Shown in pieces: positions 12,520-23,394 of a stretch of DNA of 64,000 nt. Location of the stretch: assembly GCA_028335825.1 (NCBI GenBank), contig JAIOKI010000020.1, positions 1 through 64,000 on the forward strand, read 5' to 3'. The notes under the pieces were generated by a model that was not told the origin of the DNA, did no database searches, and was given only the letters and a program-made list of their open reading frames with translations. Each line of letters opens with the position of its first letter. Position 1 is the first letter of the stretch. The translations under genes and the position numbers were made by a program. This DNA is from Nosema muscidifuracis (lineage: Eukaryota > Microsporidia > Nosematidae).

Positions 12520-15500
12520 TATTTTGATTTGATATTTATCCCCTTATAATAAAAATCATTTTTTGTTATGAGAACAGAAAATCTTTAGATAGTCATTATT
12601 AAAATATTTTGAATAATATTAATATTTATCTTACATAGAAATTTAAAATAATAATAAGCATGACATACTATCAAATATGTTAATGATTACAAAAAGATAA
12701 TTATTACCTCTTATTATAACTTTATTAATTACAGAAGTAAGATCTTCATATTCAACTATATAAATTATAAGTTTTATTTTATATCATGGATAGATGCAGA
12801 CATTCCTTTCCTTTTTAGAGATGTTCAATAGAAAAATATCGAACTAAGAACAAAAAATCTATCATTTCGAATTTCTACCACTCATAAGATAATCTTCATA
12901 TTGATACATAAATCCATTATTTTTCAAAATAATCTTATTAATAATGAAACATTAGAACATTTATGTCACTTTTTTTCTAACCAATATATACTCAGATTGT
13001 AAGAGTACATTTTACAACACTTAAAATATATTCTAATAAGTTGTATATAAAAACTTTACAAATTAATTAAAATTTAGTATTTTACTACTTTCTTTAATTA
13101 AATTATCTATATAAAATTTCCATAATTAAGTTCTACTTTTATAATAATATTTATTAGACAATTAGTTTCAAATTCTTACTGATCATCTTAATACTCTTAA
13201 ATCATAATGTATATTCTTTAATAGTCTCTCATTATATAAGAGACATACTGTAATATTTTTACATAAATTTAAATATCTTCTCTAATATATACTAATCTAA
13301 AAAGTTTATTAATTTACACTAACTTATCTTGTTATTATTTTTAAATATTTTTAAAGACTGTATTCTTTCTCTATCAACCCGATTTATACTTAACTATTTC
13401 TATTGTCATATAGATTAGTCTAATATGATGAATAATATTATATTTTTCTATAAACAAACTCTTATTAATTTTACTCTTCCTTATTTCTTATACTATTCAT
13501 GTTTACTTTCCTATAATTTATAAAATCTATTCCATTATCAGTAACTTTTTTTTCTTGAATACATAAATGATTAAGAATTCTACTATTTCTATTGTTTTTT
13601 TATTTTTAATATCTATCTCATTATCTTCTAGAGAAGTTATCAATATCTTTATAATACTCTCTTCTATAAAATCAATAAGATTCACTCCAATTTCTTCATA
13701 CATATAATTCGTTTTTTGAGTATACTTTTGATACATTACATTATTTCTAATCTCAAGTTCGATCTATTCTTTCATACCTGGTCAATTATTATTTTTTTCT
13801 ACCTTAATATTTTGAGGTCTTTTCACTATGACTTACATCAATTTACTTCTTTTTTTTATATCCAATATTTTCTCATTGTCTTTTTTTGAATATATTCATG
13901 ATTATTTAATGACATTTTAATCGAGTATTCTCTTATAAAATTCTTTATTTTCTATATTCTTTTAATTTAAAAAGACAATAGAAATATAAATTAGATTATT
14001 ATAATACAAATCTTAGAATAGTTATAAAAATAAGATTTCATTTAATAATATAATTGAGTCATTCATTAATTGACTTTATTAAGAAATAAAAATATTAAAG
14101 AAATACTTTATTGATATAATAAATATTCTTCAAATACAACTCTGATATTATTATAATACTATTTAATTTCATATAATAATATTTTATGAATATCTTTATA
14201 ATTTCTTAAATTAACTCTATCATATCATCATATATAAATAAAATCTTCAATTCTAAATATTATAAATATAATATATTTTATTCTTTTCAATTTATATAAA
14301 TAATTAACCATATTAATACTATGATAATTTTATGTCATCTTCATATACTTATAAAGTCATATCTTTATTAAATATAATAAAATATTATGTATCTCAATTT
14401 ATAATTATTTTGTCTATCTATTAATATTATATATATAATCTCTCTCTACTCTATTAAAATTATAAATTCTACCCATCTCTCAAGTCAAAAATTATGATTA
14501 TCCTTATATATTAGAGAATAATACAAGTAAGAGGATTTAATAAATTTTAAATATTTTTATTATATATGTATATAATCATAATTTTAATAAGACTGTAAAT
14601 CTATATGAAAATAATTATTATATAATCTTACATATCTTAGTATAAAATTATATAATAATTATTGGATGTGAAATTGACCAATCATATTTGATGAGACAAT
14701 TTTACTTAATGAAGGGAAATACAACTATATAATATAACATTCAATAATCTAAGAAATAATATTTTATTTATTTCAATTGTTAAATCTTTATAAGATAAAT
14801 ATTTAAATATACAATTACATTTAATTCTTGATTCTAGAAGAAGATATAAATAATAACATTTTTAATTATTCATATAAATGGGTCATTAAATTGAAATATT
14901 ATTAATATATAAAAATAACCATTAATCACTAGAATAAAACATTGATTATATAACTCTATATTGAAGATTTATTCAATTATTTATAAATGATATATTTACA
15001 AAAATATTCATATTTCAACATGTATAATAAGAAGATAATATTATAATCTGTTTTAGAATGATAGTATTGTTAAACTTTATTAATTTATAAATATCATTAA
15101 TATATTAATTATCTCACACTTAACATAACAAGAATAAGGAAAGTATACTCTTACTTAATATGTAATAATATAAAGATTTAGAAAATTCTTAATATATTTT
15201 AATTATCTTAATTTTATGTAAAAGTATTTATTTATCATATATATAATTATTATCTAGGGATTAAAATATTTAAAAATAATATTTTAAGATGACTTGTTTT
15301 CACAGTACATTCTCTCCTTCAAAAAAATATAATCAAAGAAGAGCTTCTAAATTGTGTAATATGTATTTTTAAAGTTTTGTTTTTTACAATCACTGAATAT
15401 GTCTCATTAATTAATTTCTTCTACCTTATTAAACATATATTTTTCTTAATTTTTATTATCTTCTATTAAAAAAAAATAATTTAAATTGTTTTTTAAGGTA

Positions 15501-15590
15501 TATTTTTATGATGTTCTTATCTTATTCTTCACTCACCACGTAAGTCACCCTTATATCTTCAATTGGCCTCTTTTTTTCAACTTCTAAAAT
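12520..15590. other. Gene-free stretch with weak minus-strand coding trace
   Basis: No clear gene. A 69-codon minus-strand frame (13527-13736) has a balanced, Glu/Asp/Lys-containing composition and its neighbouring frames to about 13850 look similar, so an old gene or element may have stood here. Nothing in it is recognisable and no promoter-like CCC element lies before its start. The rest is featureless AT-rich DNA. Confidence 0.35.
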
Positions 15591-16910
15591 ACTAACTAGT
15601 GAAACTTCGTCATCGCAACTCTGCAGCGACTTTCCAATGTCATCTTGAGTATTTTCATCTGGATGTATGCCTCAATGTGACTATCTAACTCTAGCTCAGT
15701 TCTGTATGCGAAATAAAAGTTTGTTACTATATCGTCCCAAGTCATAATGAAAGTGATTATCTTGGACTTATACTTGTATAGAGAAGTAGAGTGGTTGGCC
15801 ATAAATCATAAATATCCTTCTTCTCTGTCTCCACGTTTCGCAAATTATCAAAGTTGTTAATTTCTACTCTATTATCACGACTTCTTTCCTAACCTCATCT
15901 ACTATGTATATATCAGGTTTATTGTACTTTACATTTATAGCGCTTTAGATTCGCGAATCCATTCTAATTTTAATATATTTTGATGTAATACACTCCTGTA
16001 CACAGTGATTTCAGATTTTTTTATTTTTTGTAAGCCCGAAATTTCTACAAATTCGGAGATGAATACACCGTAGCACTTCATTATGTCTCCTCATGTAATC
16101 ATGGGAAATTATTCTATAAAAATGTGAGCACATAACTTTCTTTTATAGGAAGATATTTCTATCCTGAAGTGCACATGGTGTCTCTTCTTCTCTAGCCGTA
16201 ATATTTCCTTTAGTAAGCCAGAGAGCCGAATCTTTGATACTCACAAAGGGATATTCCCAGAATCTATATATTCTCGAGGGATTATGTTTTTTCTTATATC
16301 ACTATATAGATACGATTTCTGTGCTTCTTCTAAGTCTTCTGGTGTAAACCCTTTTTCCAGGCTGTACTTCTCTACAATGAAGGGTCTTATCCGTGTTAGA
16401 TGCTTATTGTTTTTCTTCTTAGCATAATTTCTTGGGTTAGGTATATTTTTAATAAGATTTTTTCACTCTTATGCTCAATATTAATCAGACTTCTTCTTTG
16501 GAAGATATAGTCTTTCTCTATTTCATGCTATTGGTGAATATAATCTTTTGTAAGAATATTTTGAACAATATAATCTAGTCTCTAAATTCATTAGGTTCGA
16601 CCCTTAGAATGCCTACATTGTATTCTGTGATTTAGAATGTTCATACATTGCCTTGAACAGGTTTCTAGCGTTTAGCTTTGTTTTACACAGAGACTCACAT
16701 TTTCTCTGAATTTCTTTCCATATCTTATCTTTATCTTCTCCCGTTATTTTACATATGTCATTTTTAAACAATCCTAAATACTTGTATCCATCTAAAACAC
16801 TCTGCAAATTTATCAATATTCATTTCTACACCTACTAATGTAATAAATCTTTTGGTTTCTTCTACCATAGTACTTATTACTTCATCAGTAGTTATTAACA
16901 AGCTTATAAT
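15590..16910 (-). mobile_element. 5'-truncated LINE (R2/Dong-like endonuclease type)
   Basis: A non-LTR retrotransposon remnant, richer in G+C than its surroundings, so probably the youngest insertion here. From high to low coordinates, minus-strand frames give the end of the RT ('GVEMNIDKFA', about 16840-16870), 'YKYLGLF' (about 16770-16790), 'LNARNLFKAMYEH' (about 16630-16670), 'INIEHKSEKIL' (about 16460-16500), 'SALWLTKGNITA' (about 16200-16240), 'HDYMRRHNEVLRCIHL' (about 16060-16110), a restriction-like endonuclease core 'KPDIYIVDE...EVVIIE' (about 15865-15925), then 'IITFIMTWDDIVTNF' and 'HIEAYIQMKILKMTLES' (15596-15802). The PD...(E) arrangement and C-terminal placement are those of R2/Dong-type LINEs. 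Several stops and shifts separate the blocks. The front of the element is missing, as is usual for 5'-truncated LINE copies. It abuts the dead gene at 16913-17585 in the same orientation. Confidence 0.75.
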
Positions 16911-16912
16911 TA

Positions 16913-17585
16913 TTATTTAAATATAAATCTACAAGAAAAATATGAAAGATATTTCAATTTCGCATTCGATTTATAAAATATATAAGTTTTCTTATTAATG
17001 ACATCACATGAGTACAAGTATGAATTATTAAGTTCATTTTCATATCTAACAGAAGATAATCTAAAAGGCTTCTCTGATAACCCCAAGCTCTTTTTACCAA
17101 AGTCATCTTTAAAAAAAGAATATGAATCTTTATAAAATATTACCAATGCGTATTCGTTTTGATACTCATTAATCTCATCATAAACTTTATTTAGAAAATT
17201 CTTAAAATATTTTTTTTATAAGCAAAGTCTTTCTCTTTTATTCTACAATCTCTTCTCTATATTGACTTATATTCTCTGTAAAAGCCTTAATATCAATCTC
17301 CATTAATTTATTTAAATCATCATCAAATACTTCTTTTATATTTCTGTCTAGAACATCTTTAATAAATAGTGTGTCACTCTGTTCGTTATTATAAATCTCT
17401 CCGTTGTAAAGAAATATATAATTATCTGTTACAAAAGTTTGACTAACAAATCCTCTTATAGATAGAAGAGATTGACATAGATAGATATTATTAATCTGTA
17501 TAATATTACAAAAATCAAGTTCTCTTCTTTTAATTAGATTAATTATTTCTTCATCGTATTCTTCAGAAATATATATTCCAGAAAT
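16913..17585 (-). pseudogene. Dead ASNSD1-like asparagine synthetase-domain gene, N-terminal half
   Basis: Minus-strand frames encode the class II glutamine amidotransferase part of an asparagine synthetase-like protein. The first 115 codons run in one frame from 17585 to a TAA at 17238: 'LSIRGFVSQTF' (about 17430-17460) and 'LYNGEIYN' (about 17390-17412) are the hallmark blocks. A second frame (about 17200-16913) continues with 'LVIFYKDSYSFFKDDFGKKSLGL...FRLSSVRYE', matching the 'FFGRRSLL...F.LSSV' region of ASNSD1/YML096W-type proteins rather than classical asparagine synthetase. The expected start Met-Cys-Gly-Ile reads Ile-Ser-Gly-Ile (17574-17585), so both the start codon and the catalytic Cys are lost. 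The C-terminal synthetase domain is not visible: the similarity ends where the LINE remnant begins. A real host gene once; now dead. Confidence 0.7.
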
Positions 17586-17589
17586 AATG

Positions 17590-19750
17590 GATAATTATTT
17601 TATGCAAAAAAAATATTTTTATATTTTATTTATGCATAAATTAATAATAATTTAATGTTATTAGATAATGATAATTTTTTTGCATGAAATAAAAAGTTTT
17701 ATTAAATTTAAATATGTATAAAATTTATCAATAATAACGATTTAATAATTCTAATTATAAAAATTAATAGCTAATCTAATTAATACAATATAAAACATGT
17801 TTTCAAATTTATAACTAATTAATACAATTTAAATGTGATATTTTTGATATCACAACTTCTTAATATATGATAAATTTTGAATATTAGAATACCATTAACG
17901 AAATGTTGTAAGTTATTAAATTTAAAAAATTATTATATTAATTTAAGTAAAATTCATACATCTCTTTTATTATGATAATATCTGAATAAAAATGATAGCT
18001 GAGTTATAAATAATTCAAAAGCAAAGAATAATTTAATTTAGGCAAAATTAAAATGGTTTGTTTGTATTTACTAATAAACAAATTAGATTTATCTTGTCTA
18101 TCTCATAGTTATCTTCAATAACTATTCTCATGTATAAGAGTTTCCATGAGAATTTTTTTTATTAAGCCTCAAAAGTCATCTTAAACATTTTAAATTGAAT
18201 ATATGCCTGTATTTTGATATCCAAAAATAATTTCTTGTAGTGTTTGTAAAATTTTGATAGAAAATAATTCAAGTTTTGTACTTGTGCAGTAAATCACGGT
18301 GGTAGATATTAGATCTTATTTTGTTTCTTTTTCATTTCCATTGTCATCAAGTTATCAAATATAATAAAATATTATTTTGTATCAATAAAAAAAGGGATGT
18401 TAAAGTTTTTAATTAAATATTTAACCTTTTTGTTTATTATTAGAATCAAAATAAAGTCTGAATAAAATTTATACCCCATTCAGTCGAATTATTTAATCTT
18501 ACTTTTTTAAGCTAGTCGATTTAGATTTCACAATTCAAAGAATATATCGTTGTAAAAAATCTGTATAATTAACGAATAACATATTTACGTTATCAAAATA
18601 TCATCCTTTGTTAAAAAGTCTGCAAAACTTTTTTATTTGGAAAATAAATAAAAAAGCGATCATAACTCTAACAGTTTTCTTTATTAAATTATTTTTTAAT
18701 ACAGATCTAAACATTTAATAAACTAGCAGAATTTACTAAAAGATATTATTATTTCTTAATTTAATTGTGAATACTATATTTACTGAATAATTTCTCTGTT
18801 ATCTTTTATAAAAGTAATCAACAATACTATTCCACATACAAATATGTATTTATGAGGTTTCTTTAATTTGTCAATTTAGAATATTTTTTATATTCTATGC
18901 GTCACAAGATTAATTAAATATTTTATTATAATAATAGTATTCTAACCTACCTAAGCCAACTAAATTTTATTACAGATTCTATAACCACCTATAATTATTG
19001 ATACTATATAACACATTTTATGTTATCTATTCTGTAATATTAAACTATAACAAAGATTTCATTTATAAATAAATTATTTAATGTTTTTTTAATAATCCAC
19101 TTACTCGTTTCCTATAATATTATTATAATAACTATGTTATTTAATTAAAACTTAAACATTTAATAGTATATTTTAACCTAACACTATACATTTATCTTCA
19201 GTGGTACTACTAAATGGTTTATTTAATGGAAATTACAAACAAAATATGAAACTATGAAATTACTAATATTTTAACCATATCTCATTTTAAAGTAACAAGA
19301 AAGAAATAAATAAATTTACATTTAATAAAATTAACTTTATCTCTCAGAAAGTGCAATATGAGAATTATTGTAAAAGTTCCTTAGAACTAGAAGCATTCCT
19401 GAGCTACACTTCATCTCTCATAAAGCATCTTAAGGGTTTAAATTTTGATGAGAGAAATAAAACCTTATGATTTTGAATTCTAAACGAATATTATAAATTA
19501 AATAAATTTTAATTAATTACTGTATTTAGTGTATTAATATCAAATCATAATAAATCAAAGAATCTCTTATATCAGCATTACATCATTTAGATATCAACAC
19601 GTAATATAAACAAAAGTTTAGTAGCACTAAAATTAAATAGTATATCTGCATTTTAATATAAAATTAATTAATCAGATATCATTTGATTTTTAATTTGTTT
19701 ACTTTTTATTTATCATGTTTTGGATTTAAATATAAATTCAGAAATATATA
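17590..19750. other. Gene-free stretch
   Basis: No supportable gene or RNA. The interval 19330-19470 is less AT-rich than its surroundings and holds no long frame, so a structured RNA or worn gene is possible, but I found no diagnostic motif of U2, U6 or 5S RNA. Confidence 0.35.
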
Positions 19751-19754
19751 AATA

Positions 19755-20292
19755 ATGAACATGGCTAAGAATAAAAGTAAGAGTGGTAACAGGGCAACTA
19801 AAATGAAAACAGACAATAAAAAAAAGAAAAAAGAAAAAAGAAATGAAGAAGGTTAGAAAAAATAAAGAAAGTCCAGTATTTGTCCCAACTGGGGATTTTC
19901 AAAAGAAGGATATTTTATCTAACTTTAATATCATAAAAGTAAGAAATGATAAAAATATCCTATCTGAAAAATTAGAAGATGATATTAAGTTAATTAATAC
20001 CGTAATTGATAAATATGCAGTTAAAGACTGCAATGATCAAAAAGTTAATTTTAAAGTAGATGAAAAAGTAGATATAAAAAGGCTGATTAATTTTTATGAA
20101 TCTTTATATTTAAAGATTGTATCTAAGGATATCAAATTAGGAAATGTCGACCAGAAAGATGATCCTAAATCTATCATTAAACATAATATAATGGTTCAAA
20201 AAATCTATGACAGAAAAAATTTATTAGAATTAGCTGAAAGTAAGAAGAAATTCGAGGAATTATTAATCTTTTGGTCAAGGAAGTATAATTAA
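19755..20292 (+). CDS. Small basic-headed protein of unknown function
   Basis: The main frame (ATG 19843, 149 codons, TAA at 20292) encodes a charged soluble protein rich in Lys, Asp and Ile with no membrane segment: 'SPVFVPTGDF' near its start and a helical Lys/Glu-rich C-terminus ('LLELAESKKKFEELLIFW'). Immediately before it, a 33-codon frame from the ATG at 19755 is made of Asn/Lys/Ser and a very basic tail (KKKKKEKRNEE) and overlaps the main ATG in a different frame. The junction lies in consecutive A8, A6 and A6 runs. A single gene with a basic nucleic-acid-binding or nucleolar-type head is therefore plausible, with the frame lost by homopolymer length change or error. If not, translation starts at 19843. 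No family recognised. Confidence 0.6.
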
Positions 20293-20494
20293 AACATTTC
20301 AAATATTTATTTTTTGAAAAAATCATAAACCTTTATTATTTTATTTTATGTTTTCTCTTATCATTAAGTATAAAAAGATAAATACAAATATTATAATTTA
20401 TCATCTTAAAAAGTGATAATATTTCTAATTATTAGAATAAAACATAACTATCAGGTTTTTATCAAAAAGCCAAAATTTAAATATAACGGAATAA

Positions 20495-20713
20495 ATGAAA
20501 AAAAATCAAAATATTTCTTTCTTAGAATACTTACGAAATAAACATAGACCAAAACATCTAATTTGTTATAAAATATCATTATTAGGATTCATCTTCTCTT
20601 TACAAGTTTCCATAATTTTTTCTTACATCCTTTTCTACAGACTGATTTTCTATACTTTAAAAATAAATGAGATAGGTAAGAACTTTATTTTTTTTAGATT
20701 ATTTCTGGGTTAG
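20495..20713 (+). CDS. Possible small membrane protein
   Basis: 72 codons from an ATG preceded by an AAATTTAAATA stretch and ACGG. The N-terminal 20 residues are polar and basic (MKKNQNISFLEYLRNKHRPK), then one long or two short hydrophobic helices follow (about residues 24-55). The mixed polar head followed by a membrane segment is more gene-like than the random hydrophobic frames around it, and it lies 200 bases downstream of the 19755-20292 gene on the same strand. No homologue recognised; it may be a fragment of a larger lost gene. Confidence 0.35.
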   Translation: MKKNQNISFLEYLRNKHRPKHLICYKISLLGFIFSLQVSIIFSYILFYRLIFYTLKINEIGKNFIFFRLFLG

Positions 20714-21775
20714 AAAGATTTATTTTTACGTCGTTTTATAAATATTTGATCATAGTGTAAATCTAAACAAATATTTTAATATGAGATATCTCATAAAGAA
20801 GATCTGAAGTAATTTATTATTTAAGATATTTGATAGTGATATATAAACATCAATTTTTTAGTATTAAAACTCACTGAATAAATTTAGTAGATTAATATAA
20901 TTTCATTTCTAAAAGTTAATTAATAAAAATATGCTAGAAAGATTTATTACTAAATTGATATTTTCAGAATAAGTCTAAAGATATATTTAGAATAGATCAG
21001 TGAAAAATATAAGTACATCTTCAATTATTAGAAAATACTATTATTGATAAAGTCAATGATTTTAGAATGAGTAATTAGTTTAAGTTAATTTATTTTATTA
21101 GACCTTATAGATTGTTCCATGGTAGAATGATCTGACAAAAATGAAAAAGTTTGAATAAATTTCTTTTTGTTTATGAGTGCTCAGTTATCCAACTTTACTA
21201 TATTATAAATAGGTCTTTTAATAATATGATAAGTCTTAGTATCAACTATATGTACAAATAATTATTTCTTAAACTGTTTGCTTTTTCTTGGAAATAACCA
21301 ATTATATTTTTATAAAATTGTTAATAAGTTTATTATTGTTTTCTTATAAATCCTTAATCCCTCTTCCTTGTATTGACCAGTGAGTTACTACGATGTGAGC
21401 TGGTTGTATGACAAATTATCAGTAAGTCTCATATAAATGCTTAAGAAAATAATATTTAGACCTAGCATAAAAAAATAAAAGAATATAATTTTAATCAAAA
21501 AATTAAAATTGACTTATTAAACAAAAACTTCTCTTATACAAGATTTATGTGTATATTAATTTGTTATAAAAAAATTATTTAATTTATCAATAGTAGATCA
21601 GTATATCCAATAGAATATTTTTAGACTAATTTAAGTCTAATTATGTATGAACTGATCCAATGATAATTCTTAAAATATTCCCTTAAAAAGAATTCTACTT
21701 TAAGACTATAATTATGCATTTCATTGCATAATCATCTCCTTTCTAAGTATAAAAAGAAAAACTTTCTTTATTTCT
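20714..21775. other. Gene-free stretch
   Basis: Nothing recognisable. The interval 21100-21420 is less AT-rich and may hold a worn gene, but no frame is continuous. Confidence 0.35.
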
Positions 21776-22042
21776 ATGAGCAAGAAAACTCTAAATTTCA
21801 TTGACCAAGAAAATGAAATTTTAGAGTCATATTCCTCCTCTAATCGAAAACCCAGATTTAGATATAAATATAGTAAAATGGAGGAGGAATATTTGGAATA
21901 TTTTTTTCGAAATAATCCCTATCCTAATAAAATGGATAAGATAGGGATCAACATACGAACAAGGATACCTATTTGTAACTTAAAAATATGGTTTCAAAAT
22001 AGGAGATCCAAAGAAAAACATAAAAAGAAGAATATTTCTTAA
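21776..22042 (+). CDS. Homeodomain transcription factor (miniature)
   Basis: 88-residue protein that is almost entirely a homeodomain. Residues 25-84 align without gaps: Arg29 (HD5), Leu40 (HD16), Phe44 (HD20) and the recognition helix 'LKIWFQNRRSKEKHKKK' with Trp72 (HD48), Phe73 (HD49), Gln74 (HD50), Asn75 (HD51) and Arg77 (HD53). All residues that form the hydrophobic core and contact DNA are present, and Gln50 suggests a TAAT-type site with a Q50 preference. The 24-residue head is acidic/Ser-rich and the tail is basic. Short homeodomain proteins with little else are known in microsporidia, and this one looks intact and functional as a nuclear DNA-binding regulator. The start is the only in-frame Met before the domain. 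No CCC element directly precedes the ATG, though a CTCC lies about 38 bases upstream. Confidence 0.93.
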   Translation: MSKKTLNFIDQENEILESYSSSNRKPRFRYKYSKMEEEYLEYFFRNNPYPNKMDKIGINIRTRIPICNLKIWFQNRRSKEKHKKKNIS

Positions 22043-22399
22043 ATCCATAATCTTAAAATAAATAAATATTCATGTAAATATTTTTAGGTTTTTTCAATAT
22101 TAAAAATTAAATTTATCATAAATATTATTTTGAATATTAGTTAAATTACAAAATGATGTAATTTAAGATACTAGATTTTTGTAAATAAATAATATCTAAA
22201 CTTATTAATTAAGTGTTAGTTTTTATATCTTTAGGAAAGTAATTTTTTTGATTTTTAGTTGTATAAAAATGACATCATAATTCTAATACAATCTTAAATA
22301 ATTTAAAATTTAAATTATCTTTATAATGTAATATAATAAAATCTTTTGTATTTTACATATATTTTCTAAATTCAGCAATATTTCTAGGTTCTTTAATTA

Positions 22400-23163
22400 C
22401 ACCAAAATATTTACAATCATCGAATTTTCTTTACTATATTTATAATAGTCAAAATTTAATAATTATATCTTTTTTTATTACTTGCATATATATTTCCCTA
22501 CTTTTTTTCATTCTTGTTCCATATTATATAGCTTTCTTTGGAAATGATTATAGATTCATCAAATTGTATTTCTCAATAAAATTTTATGCTAATCATCATT
22601 TACTGAAAGATCTTTACTCAAATCAAACCAGTAATTTACTAAATCTGTATCTAATAAAAGAATCTTTGTTTCAAAATTATCATTAGAAATTACTGCTTAA
22701 CATAATTAGGGTTTAATGATATAAAATTCCTCTACAGATGAATAATCTCAATCAAAAATAAATTTACTACATTCATTCCCTTTTAATCACAATTTCTGTT
22801 TTTTAACAATCTTTCATTATTAATTCTAACAATATATGAGTCATAAGGTCATATTTCAACTATTTTACCCAAATCCAATAATCTACCCTTGGAGTATTTA
22901 TTACATCCAGTAAGATTCTCCTTCTTAGTTTCTCTTTAAACTCTTTTTCCTAATTTCGTCTATTTCCTCCTCCTTAGAAGTATTTCTGATAATAAAAATT
23001 TTCAAATTCCTAGAAGCTCTTTCAAAAATCTCTCTTCTCCAGCTTTCCTTTTAAACTCCATATAACTCTAACGTATACATAATAATCTCTAGTTTTCTAA
23101 AATTATCCTGACCTCTTGGCCATAGTCATCTTTTGACAACTTAGTTTTTAGTATTGCCCCCAT
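22400..23163 (-). pseudogene. Broken gene of unknown identity
   Basis: Minus-strand coding-like sequence from an ATG at 23163 (MGAILKTKLSKDDYGQEVRI...) that stops after 24 codons. Adjacent frames continue with well-mixed composition: 'RREIFERASRNLKIFIIRN' (about 22960-23050), 'LGKIVEIWPYDSYIVRI' (about 22830-22890) and 'LLLDTDLVNYWFDLSKDL' (about 22600-22660). These are clearly not random AT-rich frames. At least three shifts and several stops break it. I do not recognise the family; the 'IVEIWPYDSYIV' stretch loosely recalls the C-terminal region of LTR-element integrases, but the rest does not. Either a dead host gene or part of an element. Confidence 0.4.
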
Positions 23164-23394
23164 ATTAATGCTTAAATTTAATTTGAGTTATATAATAGAA
23201 TATAACATTATCTTAAGTAAAAATTACTATTATAAAAGAAAAGCATCAAAATTTCAATCCAATAATTCATATTGCACACAATTAAATTTCTGCTTTTAGA
23301 GCATGAAAAAGATAAAAGAAGTTATTATTTTATGACACAAATTACTAAATACTGTATTTTTATTTAATAAATAGTTAAAATTAAAATAAATTGT

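Noticed and set aside
13527-13736. 69-codon minus-strand frame as an independent gene
   Set aside because: No promoter-like element and no recognisable feature; kept only as a possible worn trace.
16590-16615. GGTTCGACCC resembling a tRNA T-arm
   Set aside because: No acceptor or anticodon arm can be folded around it and it lies inside LINE coding sequence.
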